Shown piece after piece: positions 9,197 through 18,129 of a stretch of 64,000 nt of DNA. Positions within the stretch are counted from its first letter, which is position 1; each line of letters begins with the position of its first letter. Source of the stretch: Cupriavidus sp. (lineage in GTDB: Bacteria; Pseudomonadota; Gammaproteobacteria; Burkholderiales; Burkholderiaceae); assembly GCA_031181345.1 (NCBI GenBank), contig JAPSLC010000024.1:1-64000 (forward strand), read 5' to 3'. Under the pieces are notes generated by a model. It had not been told where the DNA came from and did not search any database. It saw nothing but the letters and a program-made list of their open reading frames with translations. Position numbers and translations under genes: made by a program.

Positions 9197-9833
9197 CAAA
9201 TACCTGAAGGCGCTTGGCGAGACGCTGCTGATGACCACCAGCGCCTGCGCGGTGGTGTTCGTCGCCGGCATGGCGCTGGCCATCGTGCTGACCGTCACCG
9301 CGCCCGGCGGACTGGCGCCCAGGCCGCGGCTGCATCGCGTGCTGTCGGTGCTGGTCAACGTGTTTCGCTCGATCCCGTTCATCATCCTGCTGGTAGCGAT
9401 GCTGCCGGTGACCCGCATGATCGTCGGCACCACGATGGGTACCTGGGCCGCGGTGGTGCCGCTCAGCGCCCATCTGATTCCGTTCTTCGCGCGCATCTCG
9501 CAGGTCGCGCTCAACGAGATCGACCGCGGACTGGTCGAGGCGGCCAGGGCGATGGGATGCCGCCGCTGGCATATCGTCCGCCATGTGCTGCTGCCGGAGG
9601 CGATGCCCGCGATCATCGGCGGTGCCACGGTGACGGTGATCGCGATGATCGGCTCCTCGGCGATGGCGGGGGCCGTGGGCGCCGGCGGCCTGGGCGACCT
9701 GGCGATCCGGTACGGCTACGAGCGCTACGAAACCGCCGTGATGTTCCATGTGATCGCGATCCTGATCGCGCTGGTCACGCTGGTGCAGTTCGCCGGCGAG
9801 CGGCTGGCGCGGCGGTTCGATCATCGGCGATAG
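9177..9833 (+). CDS. metI: MetI-like ABC transporter permease
   Basis: Inner-membrane permease of the Met-type importer, 218 residues with five or so membrane segments and the coupling-loop EAA motif ([21 protein letters not shown], about residues 112-132). [19 protein letters not shown] and [21 protein letters not shown] are characteristic of MetI. The ATG at 9177 has a GAGGAG Shine-Dalgarno and lies inside the end of metN; ATG 9189 is an alternative. It is the last gene of the 4792-9833 cluster. Confidence 0.93.
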   Translation: MLPPMADKYLKALGETLLMTTSACAVVFVAGMALAIVLTVTAPGGLAPRPRLHRVLSVLVNVFRSIPFIILLVAMLPVTRMIVGTTMGTWAAVVPLSAHLIPFFARISQVALNEIDRGLVEAARAMGCRRWHIVRHVLLPEAMPAIIGGATVTVIAMIGSSAMAGAVGAGGLGDLAIRYGYERYETAVMFHVIAILIALVTLVQFAGERLARRFDHRR

Positions 9834-9956
9834 CGGGAAAGCCGGCGAGACTCGCATGATCGGCCCCCAGCCGGCCACGGTTCGTTACACCGTCATGACG
9901 CCGCGTGCAACCGGCCGGCATCGTGCAGCCCGCCATCCTTGTCATCCTGTCTCCTA

Positions 9957-9987
9957 TTGACGCGGGAACCCGCCCCGGCCCTACACT
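9957..9987 (+). promoter_or_regulatory. Possible sigma-70 promoter of the TerC-family gene
   Basis: TTGACG (9957-9962) and TACACT (9982-9987) separated by 19 bp, about 70 bases before the ATG at 10059. The spacing is long and the match is partial. Nothing else was seen in 9834-10058; I could not recognise an yybP-ykoY type manganese riboswitch. Confidence 0.3.
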
Positions 9988-10058
9988 GTGGCGTATCCGG
10001 TTCCCGCGGCCGTCCTGTTGGCCGTGCCGTGCCCCTTGCCCAACTCGACGACGCTCAC

Positions 10059-11642
10059 ATGGAACTGCTGACTGACCCCACGATATGGATTGGCCTGGCG
10101 ACGCTGATCGTGCTCGAGATCGTGCTCGGCATCGACAACCTGGTGTTCATCGCGATCCTGGCCGACAAGCTGCCGCCACACCAGCGCGACAAGGCCCGCG
10201 TCATCGGCCTGTCGCTGGCGCTGTTCATGCGGCTGGGCCTGCTGTCGGTGATGTCGTGGCTGGTCACGCTGACGCGGCCGTTGTTCGCGCTCGGGCCGCT
10301 GGAATTCTCGGGGCGGGACCTGATCCTGCTGGGCGGGGGCATCTTCCTGCTGGTCAAGGCCACGCTGGAGCTGCACGAGCGGATCGAAGGCAAGTCGCAC
10401 CATGAGACCGAGAAGCCGGCCTACGCGGGCTTCTGGCTGGTGGTGACGCAGATCGTCATCCTGGACGCGGTGTTTTCGCTGGACTCGGTGATCACCGCGG
10501 TCGGCATGGTCGACCATCTGAGCGTGATGATGGTGGCGGTGGTGGTCGCCATCGCGGTGATGCTGTTTGCCTCCAAGCCGCTGACGCGCTTCGTCAATGC
10601 CCACCCTACCGTAGTAGTGCTGTGCCTGAGCTTCCTGCTGATGATTGGCCTGAGCCTGGTCGCCGATGGTTTCGGCTTCCATATCCCGAAGGGCTATCTG
10701 TACGCGGCGATCGGCTTCTCGGTCGGCATCGAGGCACTGAACCAGCTGGCGCGCCGCAATCTGCTGCGCTACGAGGCACGCAGGCCGATGCGGCAGCGCA
10801 CCGCCGACGCGGTGCTGCGCCTGCTGGGCGCGCGGCGGGCCGCCGAGGGCGAGGGCGGCGAGCCGGTCAGGCCCGACACCGCCGCGCCGGCCACCTTCGC
10901 GCCGGAGGAGCGCACCATGGTCAGCGGCGTGCTGTCGCTGGCCGAGCGCTCGGTCCGCTCGATCATGACGCCGCGCTCCGAGCTGTCGTGGATCGACATC
11001 GAACAGGACGCCGACACGCTGCGCCGGCAGATCCTGGCGACGCCGCACAGCTTCTTTCCGGTCTGCCGCGGGCAGCTGGACGATATCCTCGGCGTCGCGC
11101 GCGGCAAGGACCTGATCGGCACGCTGGGCGATCAGGGCCGCATCGACGAAGCGACGCTGCGGCCGCCGATCGTGGTGCCGGAATCGATCCGCATCCTGCC
11201 GCTGATGGAGACGCTGCGCGCCTCGCGCGGCCAGTTGGTGCTGGTGACCGACGAATACGGCGCGGTGCTGGGCGTGGTCACGCCGGTCGATGTGCTGGAG
11301 GCGATCGCGGGCGAATTCCCTGACGAGGACGAACATCCGACCATCGCGGTGGCGGGGGAGGGGCGCTGGCTGATCGACGGCAGTGCCGATCTGCATGCGG
11401 TCGCCCATGTGCTGGAGCTGGGCGAGTCGTGGACGCAATCGCAGGGGCGCTATGCCTCGCTGGGCGGGCTGCTGCTGGACCGCTTCGGCATCGTGCCGCC
11501 GACGGGCAGCGCGATCGATCTGGACGGCTATCGCTTCACGGTGGTCGAGGCGACCGAGCGGCGGATCGACCGGATCGAGGTGGTGAGCCTGGGCGCCGAA
11601 TCGGTGCAGGCGGGGATCGATGCCGAGCAGCGGGAGCGCTGA
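10059..11642 (+). CDS. TerC-family membrane protein with CBS pair and CorC domain
   Basis: 527 residues combining three modules as in E. coli YegH/YoaE: a TerC-type membrane domain with about seven segments (residues 1-235; [15 protein letters not shown] near the start and [15 protein letters not shown] mid-way carry the conserved acidic residues), a CBS pair (about 275-410; [39 protein letters not shown]), and a CorC/HlyC C-terminal domain (about 425-510; [14 protein letters not shown]). TerC proteins are linked to metal-ion export (manganese in E. coli Alx) and membrane metalation; CorC domains occur in magnesium/cobalt efflux proteins. A role in divalent-cation handling is inferred. It is a single-gene unit. 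Confidence 0.9.
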   Translation: MELLTDPTIWIGLATLIVLEIVLGIDNLVFIAILADKLPPHQRDKARVIGLSLALFMRLGLLSVMSWLVTLTRPLFALGPLEFSGRDLILLGGGIFLLVKATLELHERIEGKSHHETEKPAYAGFWLVVTQIVILDAVFSLDSVITAVGMVDHLSVMMVAVVVAIAVMLFASKPLTRFVNAHPTVVVLCLSFLLMIGLSLVADGFGFHIPKGYLYAAIGFSVGIEALNQLARRNLLRYEARRPMRQRTADAVLRLLGARRAAEGEGGEPVRPDTAAPATFAPEERTMVSGVLSLAERSVRSIMTPRSELSWIDIEQDADTLRRQILATPHSFFPVCRGQLDDILGVARGKDLIGTLGDQGRIDEATLRPPIVVPESIRILPLMETLRASRGQLVLVTDEYGAVLGVVTPVDVLEAIAGEFPDEDEHPTIAVAGEGRWLIDGSADLHAVAHVLELGESWTQSQGRYASLGGLLLDRFGIVPPTGSAIDLDGYRFTVVEATERRIDRIEVVSLGAESVQAGIDAEQRER

Positions 11643-11707
11643 ACGAGATCGACGGGTCAGCAGCTTGTACGCCGATCCTTATGCGCCGACCCTTATAACG
11701 CCAACGC

Positions 11708-12082
11708 TCAGACGCCGAACGATTGCAACCGCGAGCGGGCCGGCCGGCTGGCGTCGCGCGATCGTACCGGGCGCAGTTCCCCTTGCCACGGTGCGGCCAG
11801 CACATCCAGAAGATGATCGCCGACGAGGGTCTTGTCGTGCAGCGCGTCGCGCAGCGCCTGGCCGATCGCCAGGCGGCACAGCGCTTCGCCGTCGCGTGTC
11901 AGCGCGCGCAGGTCCGTCGCCGCATCGGCGCGGATCGCGAACGAGCGTCGGCCCACGCCCACGAAGCTGGTGAAGCGCACGCAATCGCATTCGCCGGAAC
12001 CGGCGAAATTGACGCTGACATGGTAGGCGAGGCTGGTGCCGGCCCATGGCAACGTACAAAGGTAACTGACGGCTTCGCTCAT
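11708..12082 (-). CDS. Hypothetical protein, 124 aa
   Basis: Unrecognised soluble protein, start MSEAVSYLCTLPWAG. It has no signal peptide or membrane segment, two CxC-like cysteines (GECDCVRF), and a basic Arg/Ser-rich C-terminus. It starts 20 bases after the end of the next small gene in the same direction (12103-12387), which in turn follows cspA, so the three may be co-transcribed beyond a leaky terminator. The length and a start near a GAGC element support a real gene, but coding evidence is moderate. Confidence 0.6.
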   Translation of the reverse strand: MSEAVSYLCTLPWAGTSLAYHVSVNFAGSGECDCVRFTSFVGVGRRSFAIRADAATDLRALTRDGEALCRLAIGQALRDALHDKTLVGDHLLDVLAAPWQGELRPVRSRDASRPARSRLQSFGV

Positions 12083-12102
12083 GGCGGGCTCGCTTTGGCG
12101 TT

Positions 12103-12387
12103 TCAGGCCGTAGGCAGCGTTTCGGTCGGGACCAGGCCGTCGATGATGGCGCGGCCGTAGTCGACGGCGGCGCGTCGGGCGGTGCCGACGTTCTCGCACG
12201 AGCCGTTGGTCAGGCGGTACAGGCGCGATTGTTCGTTGCCGGGGGGCTGGCCCTCGATGCAGATCATCACCGAGACGTCAAAGGCAAGCTCAGGCTTGGT
12301 GCGCGGCCAGGTTTGCACCGGGGTGCGCCGGTAGACCAGCGGGTAGAGCTCGTAGCCCTTGTAGCTGGCGGTCGGAAGGGAGTCCAT
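12103..12387 (-). CDS. Conserved-looking hypothetical protein, 94 aa
   Basis: Start MDSLPTASYKGYELYPLVYRR with an AGGAG Shine-Dalgarno eight bases upstream. The composition is protein-like: aromatic-rich N-terminus, then FDVSVMICIEG, YRLTNGSCENVGTARRAAVDYGRAIIDG. Its helix-like C-terminus (GTARRAAVDYGRAIIDGL) resembles small proteins I associate with cold-shock genes in Burkholderiaceae, but I cannot name a domain. No signal peptide. It lies between the cspA terminator and the 124-residue hypothetical gene. Confidence 0.72.
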   Translation of the reverse strand: MDSLPTASYKGYELYPLVYRRTPVQTWPRTKPELAFDVSVMICIEGQPPGNEQSRLYRLTNGSCENVGTARRAAVDYGRAIIDGLVPTETLPTA

Positions 12388-12454
12388 GCATCGCTCCTGT
12401 TGAACAACGTGGACGCCGGCTTGCTGCAAGCAGCAAAAAAACCGCCGGCAATAA

Positions 12455-12478
12455 AAAACCCCGCAGGCGCGGGGTTTT
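12455..12478 (-). terminator. cspA: Terminator after cspA
   Basis: Ten-bp stem AAAACCCCGC (12455-12464), loop AGGC, GCGGGGTTTT (12469-12478). The A/T ends supply a T tract on both strands, so it may act in both directions. It begins 12 bases after the cspA stop. Confidence 0.78.
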
Positions 12479-12489
12479 CTTGGCAAACG

Positions 12490-12693
12490 TCAGATCGGCT
12501 CGATCTTCGTGGCGGCCGGGCCCTTCTGGCCGACGCCGCGCACGTAGCGCACCTTCTGTCCTTCCGCCAGCGACTTGAAGCCGCTGCCCTGGATTTCCGA
12601 AAAATGCGCGAACAGATCGTCGCCGCCGGCGTCCGGCGTAATGAAGCCGAAGCCCTTGGAATCGTTAAACCACTTTACGGTACCGGTATCCAT
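12490..12693 (-). CDS. cspA: Cold-shock protein, CspA family
   Basis: 67-residue single cold-shock domain that binds single-stranded RNA/DNA and acts as an RNA chaperone. RNP1 is KGFGFI (residues 13-18), RNP2 is DLFAHF (26-31), with the family start [17 protein letters not shown] at 12693 with an AGGAG Shine-Dalgarno. The promoter at 12833-12861 implies an untranslated leader of about 133 bases, typical of cspA genes in which leader folding controls translation by temperature. Terminator immediately downstream. Confidence 0.97.
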   Translation of the reverse strand: MDTGTVKWFNDSKGFGFITPDAGGDDLFAHFSEIQGSGFKSLAEGQKVRYVRGVGQKGPAATKIEPI

Positions 12694-12832
12694 GTATATC
12701 TCCTGGATTGTTCCCATCGGACGAATGTCCCGAGGGGCATGACGATCAAGAAGAAACATGGAGAAGAAGTGGCGGAGCCGGGGGCGGCCAACTCGGTAAT
12801 CGACGTGCTTGCTTGAAGATCCTGCGGTTCCC

Positions 12833-12861
12833 GTTATACAGGTCATGCGCCGGGCTGTCAA
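12833..12861 (-). promoter_or_regulatory. cspA: Near-consensus sigma-70 promoter of cspA
   Basis: Read on the minus strand: TTGACA (12861-12856), 17-bp spacer, TATAAC (12838-12833). It is the best housekeeping promoter in the window. The start would fall near 12826, leaving a leader of about 133 bases before the cspA ATG. Confidence 0.78.
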
Positions 12862-12908
12862 AACAATACCAATACGACAGATCCATTGACGGCCCCGGCT
12901 GCCGCATC

Positions 12909-12925
12909 TTTATACCTTCTTTACG
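12909..12925 (+). promoter_or_regulatory. KdpE-type binding box upstream of kdp
   Basis: TTTATA-N5-TTTACG (hexamers 12909-12914 and 12920-12925). It resembles the T-rich E. coli kdp site (TTTATA-N5-TTTACA). It lies 78 bases upstream of the small ORF at 13003 and 245 upstream of kdpF. A promoter-like TTGACG (12886) ... TTATAC (12910) overlaps it; whether that is a real promoter or chance is open. No strong -10 is obvious downstream, which suits an activator-dependent promoter. Confidence 0.55.
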
Positions 12926-13002
12926 GCCCACCGCCGCCTTTCTACCCCGTTTTTAGCCGTCCCTCCCTACTCTGCAAGCCGGTATCACTCTCGGTATTTG
13001 CC

Positions 13003-13173
13003 ATGGACGGGATCTTCCTGATCGTACTTTTCGGCTTCGCGGCGCTCAGTGCGGCGCTGCTGCAGCTATGCGTCGTGCTGGCGCCGCGCGCGCCGGCCAA
13101 GGCGGGGCTTCACGGCTGGGCGAGCGACACGCCGCCGCCGCGCGGCGTGACCCCGGACAGGGGGCAACGATGA
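13003..13173 (+). CDS. Small membrane protein overlapping kdpF
   Basis: 56 codons. [20 protein letters not shown] forms one clear membrane segment followed by a polar Pro-rich tail ([24 protein letters not shown]). Its TGA overlaps the kdpF ATG (ATGA at 13170-13173), so kdpF translation would be coupled to it. It follows the KdpE-like box. Short one-segment ORFs starting MD... just before kdpF are, to my knowledge, seen in other proteobacteria and usually left unnamed; this is recalled, not checked. It could be a second small Kdp subunit or a leader peptide. I saw no strong Shine-Dalgarno before the ATG. Confidence 0.65.
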   Translation: MDGIFLIVLFGFAALSAALLQLCVVLAPRAPAKAGLHGWASDTPPPRGVTPDRGQR

Positions 13174-13259
13174 ACTGGACCGATCTGCTGGGCGCGGCGA
13201 TGGCCGCGGCTATCTTCGTCTATCTGCTGATCGCGCTGCTGCGCCCGGAGAAATTCTGA
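13170..13259 (+). CDS. kdpF: KdpF, small stabilising subunit of the K+ pump
   Basis: 29-residue single-span peptide ([20 protein letters not shown], ending LLRPEKF). The closing RPEKF and the position before kdpA are typical of KdpF, which packs between KdpA and KdpB and stabilises the complex. The start overlaps the stop of the upstream small ORF, and its stop overlaps the kdpA start (TGATG at 13257-13261), so all three are coupled. Confidence 0.93.
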   Translation: MNWTDLLGAAMAAAIFVYLLIALLRPEKF

Positions 13260-15076
13260 TGACCACGCAGTTCGTGGGCCTGCTGGCCCTGTTTCTCGCC
13301 CTGCTGATGGCGATCGCGCCGGTGCTGGGGCGCTATCTGCGGCGAGCGGTCGAGGACGGCCACTATGCATTGACCGCATGGGGGCGGCCGGTGGAGCGCC
13401 TGCTCTATCGCGTCGCGGGCGTCCGTGCCGATGCGGAGATGGACTGGAAGCGGTATGCCGTCGCCGTGCTCGCATTCAACGTGCTGGGCGTGGTGGTGGT
13501 CTATGGCCTGCAGCGTCTGCAGGGCCTGTTGCCGCTCAATCCACAGGGTTTCGGCCCGGTTTCGCCCGATTCCGCGTTCAACACGGCGATCAGCTTTGTC
13601 ACCAACACCAACTGGCAGGGCTATGCCGGCGAGTCGACGATGGCCTATCTGACGCAGATGCTGGGCCTGACCGTGCAGAACTTCGTGTCGGCCGCCACCG
13701 GCATCGCGGTGGTGTTTGCGCTGATCCGCGGCTTCGCGCGGCAGAGCGCGGCGACCATCGGCAATTTCTGGGTCGACATGACCCGCATCACGCTCTATGT
13801 GCTGGCTCCGATCGCCACTGTGATCGCACTGGCGCTGGTCAGCCAGGGCGTGATCCAGAATTTCGATGCCTACAAGCCGGTGTCGATGTTGTCGCCGGTC
13901 CAATACACCGTGCCGAACACCGACCCCACCGGGCAGCCCGTACCGGACGCCGGGGGCAAGCCCGCCGCCGAGCCGGTCCGCACGGACCGGCAGACGCTGG
14001 CGATGGGCCCGGTCGCGTCGCAGGAGGGGATCAAGATGCTGGGCACCAACGGCGGCGGCTTCTTCAACGCCAACTCGGCGCATCCGTTCGAGAACCCGAC
14101 CGCGCTGGCCAACCTGATCGAGATGCTGGCGATCTTCCTGATCCCCGCCGCGCTGTGTTGGACGTTCGGCGAGATGGTCGGCGACCGGCGCCAGGGCGTC
14201 GCGGTGCTCGCCTCGATGACGGTGATCTTTGTCGCAATGGCCTGCGTGGCGGCGTGGTCCGAGCAACAGGCCAACCCCGCGCTGGCCGGATTGCCGGTGG
14301 ACAGCCTCGCCTCGGCCTGGCACGACGGCGGCAATATGGAGGGCAAGGAAACGCGCTTCGGCCTGGCGGCATCGGCGCTGTTCGCGACGATCACCACCGC
14401 GGCCTCCTGCGGCGCGGTCAACGCGATGCATGACTCCTTCACCGCTATCGGGGGGCTGGTGCCGATGCTGCTGATGCAGCTTGGAGAGGTCGTGTTCGGC
14501 GGCGTCGGCTCGGGCCTGTACGGCATGCTGGTGTATGCGGTGATGGCCGTATTCATCGCCGGCCTGATGATCGGCCGCACGCCCGAGTATCTCGGCAAGA
14601 AGATCGAGGCCTACGAGATCAAGATGGCGGCCGTCGTGATCCTCGTCACGCCGTTGCTGGTGCTGCTGGGCACCGCGGTGGCGGTCATGGTCGATGCCGG
14701 CCGCGCCGGCGTGCTGAACCCCGGCACGCACGGTTTCTCCGAGATCCTGTACGCCTTGTCCTCGGCCGCCAACAACAACGGCAGCGCATTTGCCGGGCTG
14801 TCCGCCAACACGCCGTTCTACAACACGCTGCTCGCGGTGGCGATGTGGTTCGGCCGCTTCTGGATCATCATCCCCGTCCTCGCGATGGCCGGTGCGCTCG
14901 CCGGCAAGAAACGCGTGCCCGCAAGCGGCGGCACCATGCCCACGCACGGGCCGCTGTTCGTGGTGCTGCTGGTGGGCACGGTGCTGCTGGTCGGTGCGCT
15001 GATCTATGTGCCGGCGCTGGCGCTGGGACCGGTCGCCGAGCAACTGCAGGGTGCGGTCGCGCCGCACACCCACTGA
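13259..15076 (+). CDS. kdpA: KdpA, K+-translocating subunit
   Basis: 605-residue channel-like subunit of the KdpFABC high-affinity K+ importer, related to the SKT superfamily. Selectivity-filter segments are visible: [11 protein letters not shown] (about residue 115) and [20 protein letters not shown] (about 261), plus the later [11 protein letters not shown] and [14 protein letters not shown] repeats. About ten membrane segments. Normal length. The start overlaps the kdpF stop. The operon continues with kdpB 54 bases downstream. Confidence 0.98.
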   Translation: MTTQFVGLLALFLALLMAIAPVLGRYLRRAVEDGHYALTAWGRPVERLLYRVAGVRADAEMDWKRYAVAVLAFNVLGVVVVYGLQRLQGLLPLNPQGFGPVSPDSAFNTAISFVTNTNWQGYAGESTMAYLTQMLGLTVQNFVSAATGIAVVFALIRGFARQSAATIGNFWVDMTRITLYVLAPIATVIALALVSQGVIQNFDAYKPVSMLSPVQYTVPNTDPTGQPVPDAGGKPAAEPVRTDRQTLAMGPVASQEGIKMLGTNGGGFFNANSAHPFENPTALANLIEMLAIFLIPAALCWTFGEMVGDRRQGVAVLASMTVIFVAMACVAAWSEQQANPALAGLPVDSLASAWHDGGNMEGKETRFGLAASALFATITTAASCGAVNAMHDSFTAIGGLVPMLLMQLGEVVFGGVGSGLYGMLVYAVMAVFIAGLMIGRTPEYLGKKIEAYEIKMAAVVILVTPLLVLLGTAVAVMVDAGRAGVLNPGTHGFSEILYALSSAANNNGSAFAGLSANTPFYNTLLAVAMWFGRFWIIIPVLAMAGALAGKKRVPASGGTMPTHGPLFVVLLVGTVLLVGALIYVPALALGPVAEQLQGAVAPHTH

Positions 15077-15130
15077 ACGCCCGACGCCCGTCCTTTCGCG
15101 CCCGCTTCCCTGGTGCACTGCGGAGATCCC

Positions 15131-17344
15131 ATGCAATACGAATCCACGGCCCATGTGGCCAAGACTGGCGGCGCCTCTGCCGATCCCGCGCAGATCGGCC
15201 GCCATACCCCGCATCCCCATCGTCCCTCGTCGCACAGCATGTTTGCCGCCGAGCTGGTCAGGCCCGCGCTGGCGGCGGCCTTGCGCAAGCTGTCGCCGCG
15301 CCAACAGCTGCGCAACCCGGTGATGTTCGTGGTCTATGCCGGCAGCATCCTGACCACGATCCTGTTCCTGCGCGCGGCCTTCACGCCCGCGGCTTCCGAA
15401 GGCGGCGAGAGCGCCGGCTTCATCCTGGCCGTGGCGGTCTGGCTGTGGTTCACGGTGCTGTTCGCCAACTTCGCCGAGGCGCTGGCCGAAGGGCGCAGCA
15501 AGCAGCAGGCGGCGGCGCTGCGCGGCCTGCGCACCACGGTGACGGCTCGCGTGCTGAAGGACGCCCGGCGTGGCGGCCCGACCGAGGTGCGCCCGGCCAC
15601 GGCGCTGCGCCGCGGCGATGTGGTGCTGGTCGAGGCCGGCGACATGATTCCCGGCGATGGCGAGGCGATTGAAGGGGTCGCGTCGGTCGACGAAAGCGCG
15701 ATCACCGGGGAATCGGCGCCGGTGATCCGCGAATCGGGCGGCGACTTCTCGTCGGTGACCGGCGGCACGCGCGTGCTGTCCGACTGGATCGTGGTGCGCA
15801 TCACCGCGAATCCGGGCGAAAGCTTCATCGACAGGATGATCACGATGGTCGAAGGCGCGAAGCGCCAGAAGACGCCGAACGAACTGGCGCTGACGATCCT
15901 GCTGGTCGGCCTGACCATCGTGCTGCTGCTGGCCACCGCGACGCTGCAGCCGTTGTCCGTCTACAGCGCGTTGGTGGCCAGGGCCGGCGTGCCGGTGTCC
16001 GTTACGGTGCTGGTGGCGCTGCTGGTCTGCCTGATTCCCACCACCATCGGCGGACTGCTGTCTGCCATCGGCGTGGCGGGCATGAGCCGGATGATGGCGG
16101 CCAACGTGATCGCCACCTCGGGCCGTGCCGTCGAAGCGGCCGGCGACGTCGACGTGCTGCTGCTCGACAAGACCGGCACCATCACGCATGGCAACCGCCA
16201 GGCGTCGCGCTTCATCGCGGCGCCGGGCGTCGCGCCGTCTCGGCTCGCGCAGGCCGCGTGGCTGTCCTCGCTGGCCGACGACACGCCGGAAGGGCGCAGC
16301 ATCGTCGCGCTGGCTCGCCAGCAGGCGGACCCGCGCACCCCCGAGGTGGCGCAGCACCATGCGCAGTTCGTGCCCTTCACCGCGCAGACGCGCATGAGCG
16401 GCGTCGACCTGCACGAGAACGGCGTGCCGCGCCACGTGCGCAAGGGGGCGGCCGACGCGGTGCGCCGCTACGTGGCCGAGCGCGCCGGCAAGTTTCCCGA
16501 TGCGGTGGCGCAGGCGGTCGAGGAGGTCGCGCGCGCAGGCAGCACGCCGCTGGTGGTGGCGGACGAGCACCGTAGTGAGCAGGACAGCGAGCAAGGTGGC
16601 GAAGTTCGCGTGCTGGGCGTGATCGAGCTGAAGGACGTCGTCAAGACCGGCATCCGCGAGCGGTTCGGCGAGCTGCGCAGGATGGGCATCAAGACCGTGA
16701 TGATCACCGGCGACAATCGCCTGACCGCGGCGTCGATCGCCGCCGAGGCGGGCGTCGACGACTATCTGGCCGAGGCCACGCCCGAGGCGAAGCTGAAACT
16801 GATCCGTCGGTACCAGGCCGAGGGGCGGCTGGTGGCGATGACCGGCGACGGCACCAACGATGCGCCGGCGCTGGCCCAGGCCGACGTGGCGGTGGCGATG
16901 AACACCGGCACGCAGGCGGCCAAGGAGGCCGGCAACATGGTCGACCTGGACAGCAATCCGACCAAGCTGATCGAGATCGTCGAGATCGGCAAGCAGATGC
17001 TGATGACGCGCGGCTCGCTGACCACGTTCAGCGTGGCCAACGATATCGCCAAGTACTTCGCCATCATTCCGGCGGCCTTCGCCTCGACCTATCCGCAGCT
17101 GGCGCGGCTCGACGTGATGGGGCTGTCCACGCCGGCGTCGGCCATCCTGTCCGCGGTCATCTTCAACGCGCTGATCATCGTCGTGCTGATTCCGCTCGCG
17201 CTGAAGGGCGTCGCCTACCGGCCGCTGGGCGCCGCGGCGCTGTTGCGGCGGAACCTGCTGGTCTACGGGCTCGGCGGCATGCTGGTGCCGTTCGTGGGCA
17301 TCAAGCTGATCGACATGCTGCTGACCGTGCTGGGCTGGGCCTGA
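15131..17344 (+). CDS. kdpB: KdpB, P-type ATPase subunit
   Basis: 737-residue catalytic subunit that hydrolyses ATP to drive K+ uptake. Phosphorylated aspartate in [12 protein letters not shown] (about residue 344), actuator motif [12 protein letters not shown] (about 187; the serine of TGES is the inhibitory phosphorylation site known in E. coli), and [10 protein letters not shown] (about 572). The N-terminus has a His-rich stretch ([14 protein letters not shown]) before the first membrane segment. ATG at 15131 with GGAGA upstream. A small charged insertion ([12 protein letters not shown], about residue 480) sits in the nucleotide-binding domain. A 12-bp tandem repeat follows the stop. Confidence 0.98.
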   Translation: MQYESTAHVAKTGGASADPAQIGRHTPHPHRPSSHSMFAAELVRPALAAALRKLSPRQQLRNPVMFVVYAGSILTTILFLRAAFTPAASEGGESAGFILAVAVWLWFTVLFANFAEALAEGRSKQQAAALRGLRTTVTARVLKDARRGGPTEVRPATALRRGDVVLVEAGDMIPGDGEAIEGVASVDESAITGESAPVIRESGGDFSSVTGGTRVLSDWIVVRITANPGESFIDRMITMVEGAKRQKTPNELALTILLVGLTIVLLLATATLQPLSVYSALVARAGVPVSVTVLVALLVCLIPTTIGGLLSAIGVAGMSRMMAANVIATSGRAVEAAGDVDVLLLDKTGTITHGNRQASRFIAAPGVAPSRLAQAAWLSSLADDTPEGRSIVALARQQADPRTPEVAQHHAQFVPFTAQTRMSGVDLHENGVPRHVRKGAADAVRRYVAERAGKFPDAVAQAVEEVARAGSTPLVVADEHRSEQDSEQGGEVRVLGVIELKDVVKTGIRERFGELRRMGIKTVMITGDNRLTAASIAAEAGVDDYLAEATPEAKLKLIRRYQAEGRLVAMTGDGTNDAPALAQADVAVAMNTGTQAAKEAGNMVDLDSNPTKLIEIVEIGKQMLMTRGSLTTFSVANDIAKYFAIIPAAFASTYPQLARLDVMGLSTPASAILSAVIFNALIIVVLIPLALKGVAYRPLGAAALLRRNLLVYGLGGMLVPFVGIKLIDMLLTVLGWA

Positions 17345-17347
17345 TCG

Positions 17348-17407
17348 GCGGGCATATCTGCGGACATATCTGCGGACATATCAGCGGACATATCAGCGGA
17401 CATACAA
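17348..17407 (+). repeat. 12-bp tandem repeat, five copies, between kdpB and kdpC
   Basis: Units gcgggcatatct, gcggacatatct, gcggacatatca, gcggacatatca, gcggacatacaa in perfect 12-bp register. It starts 3 bases after the kdpB stop and ends 17 bases before the kdpC start. It fills the whole intercistronic gap and should be length-variable between strains. Confidence 0.95.
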
Positions 17408-17424
17408 GGGAACACCGAGCCATC

Positions 17425-18048
17425 ATGAATACCAACGCATCGCTGCAAGCCGCACCCGTCCCGGCATCGCAACCGGGCCTGCTGCGCCCGCTGCTGACCG
17501 TCTTCGTCGCGCTGTCGGTGCTGACGGGCCTGCTGTATCCGGCCATCGTCACCGGCCTCGCCGAGGGGCTGTTTCCCCATCAGGCGGCCGGCTCGCTGAT
17601 CGTCAAGGACGGCAAGACGATCGGTTCGGCGCTGATCGGGCAACCGTTTTCCGAGCCGCGCTATTTCTGGGGCCGCTTGTCCGCCACGGCGCCGATGCCC
17701 TACAACGCGGCCGCTTCGGGCGGCTCGAATCTCGGCCCGAGCAATCCGGCGCTGGCGGACGCGGCGCGCGCCCGCATCGAGGCGCTGCGCGCCGCGGACC
17801 CGGGCAACAAGGCGCCGGTGCCGGTCGATCTGGTCACCGCTTCGGGCAGTGGCCTCGATCCGCATATCAGCCCTGCCGCGGCCGAGTACCAGGCGGCGCG
17901 GGTGGCGCGTGAGCGTGGCCTGCCGCTCGAGCAGGTGCGCCAGCTGATCGCCGCCCACACCGAGCGGCCGGCTCTGCCGGTGCTGGGCGATGCCGGCGTC
18001 AACGTGCTGCGGTTGAACCTGGCGCTGGACGCGCTGAGCCAAAGGTAG
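17425..18048 (+). CDS. kdpC: KdpC, accessory subunit of the K+ pump
   Basis: 207 residues with one N-terminal membrane anchor ([22 protein letters not shown]) and a periplasmic domain carrying the family motifs [53 protein letters not shown] and [12 protein letters not shown]. KdpC stabilises the KdpFABC assembly and raises its K+ affinity. It is separated from kdpB by the 12-bp tandem repeat and followed 81 bases later by kdpD. Confidence 0.97.
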   Translation: MNTNASLQAAPVPASQPGLLRPLLTVFVALSVLTGLLYPAIVTGLAEGLFPHQAAGSLIVKDGKTIGSALIGQPFSEPRYFWGRLSATAPMPYNAAASGGSNLGPSNPALADAARARIEALRAADPGNKAPVPVDLVTASGSGLDPHISPAAAEYQAARVARERGLPLEQVRQLIAAHTERPALPVLGDAGVNVLRLNLALDALSQR

Positions 18049-18129
18049 GGGCGCCCGCGCCGTGGCAGAATGGCCTTCCGCCTGTGCCGCCTGCCTGCCC
18101 CTCTTTTGCCGAGCGCCATTGAATTGCCG

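Noticed and set aside
9834..10058. Manganese (yybP-ykoY) riboswitch before the TerC-family gene
   Set aside because: The conserved loop sequences of that riboswitch could not be seen; only a partial sigma-70-like pair is present.
13220..16594. Minus-strand open frame of over 1100 codons across kdpA and kdpB
   Set aside because: The opposite strand carries unambiguous KdpA and KdpB; the antisense translation is His/Gln/Arg-rich low complexity.
17348..17407. Tandem array considered as CRISPR, iteron or replication element
   Set aside because: Units are only 12 bp with no spacers, located within the kdp operon; a simple tandem repeat explains it.
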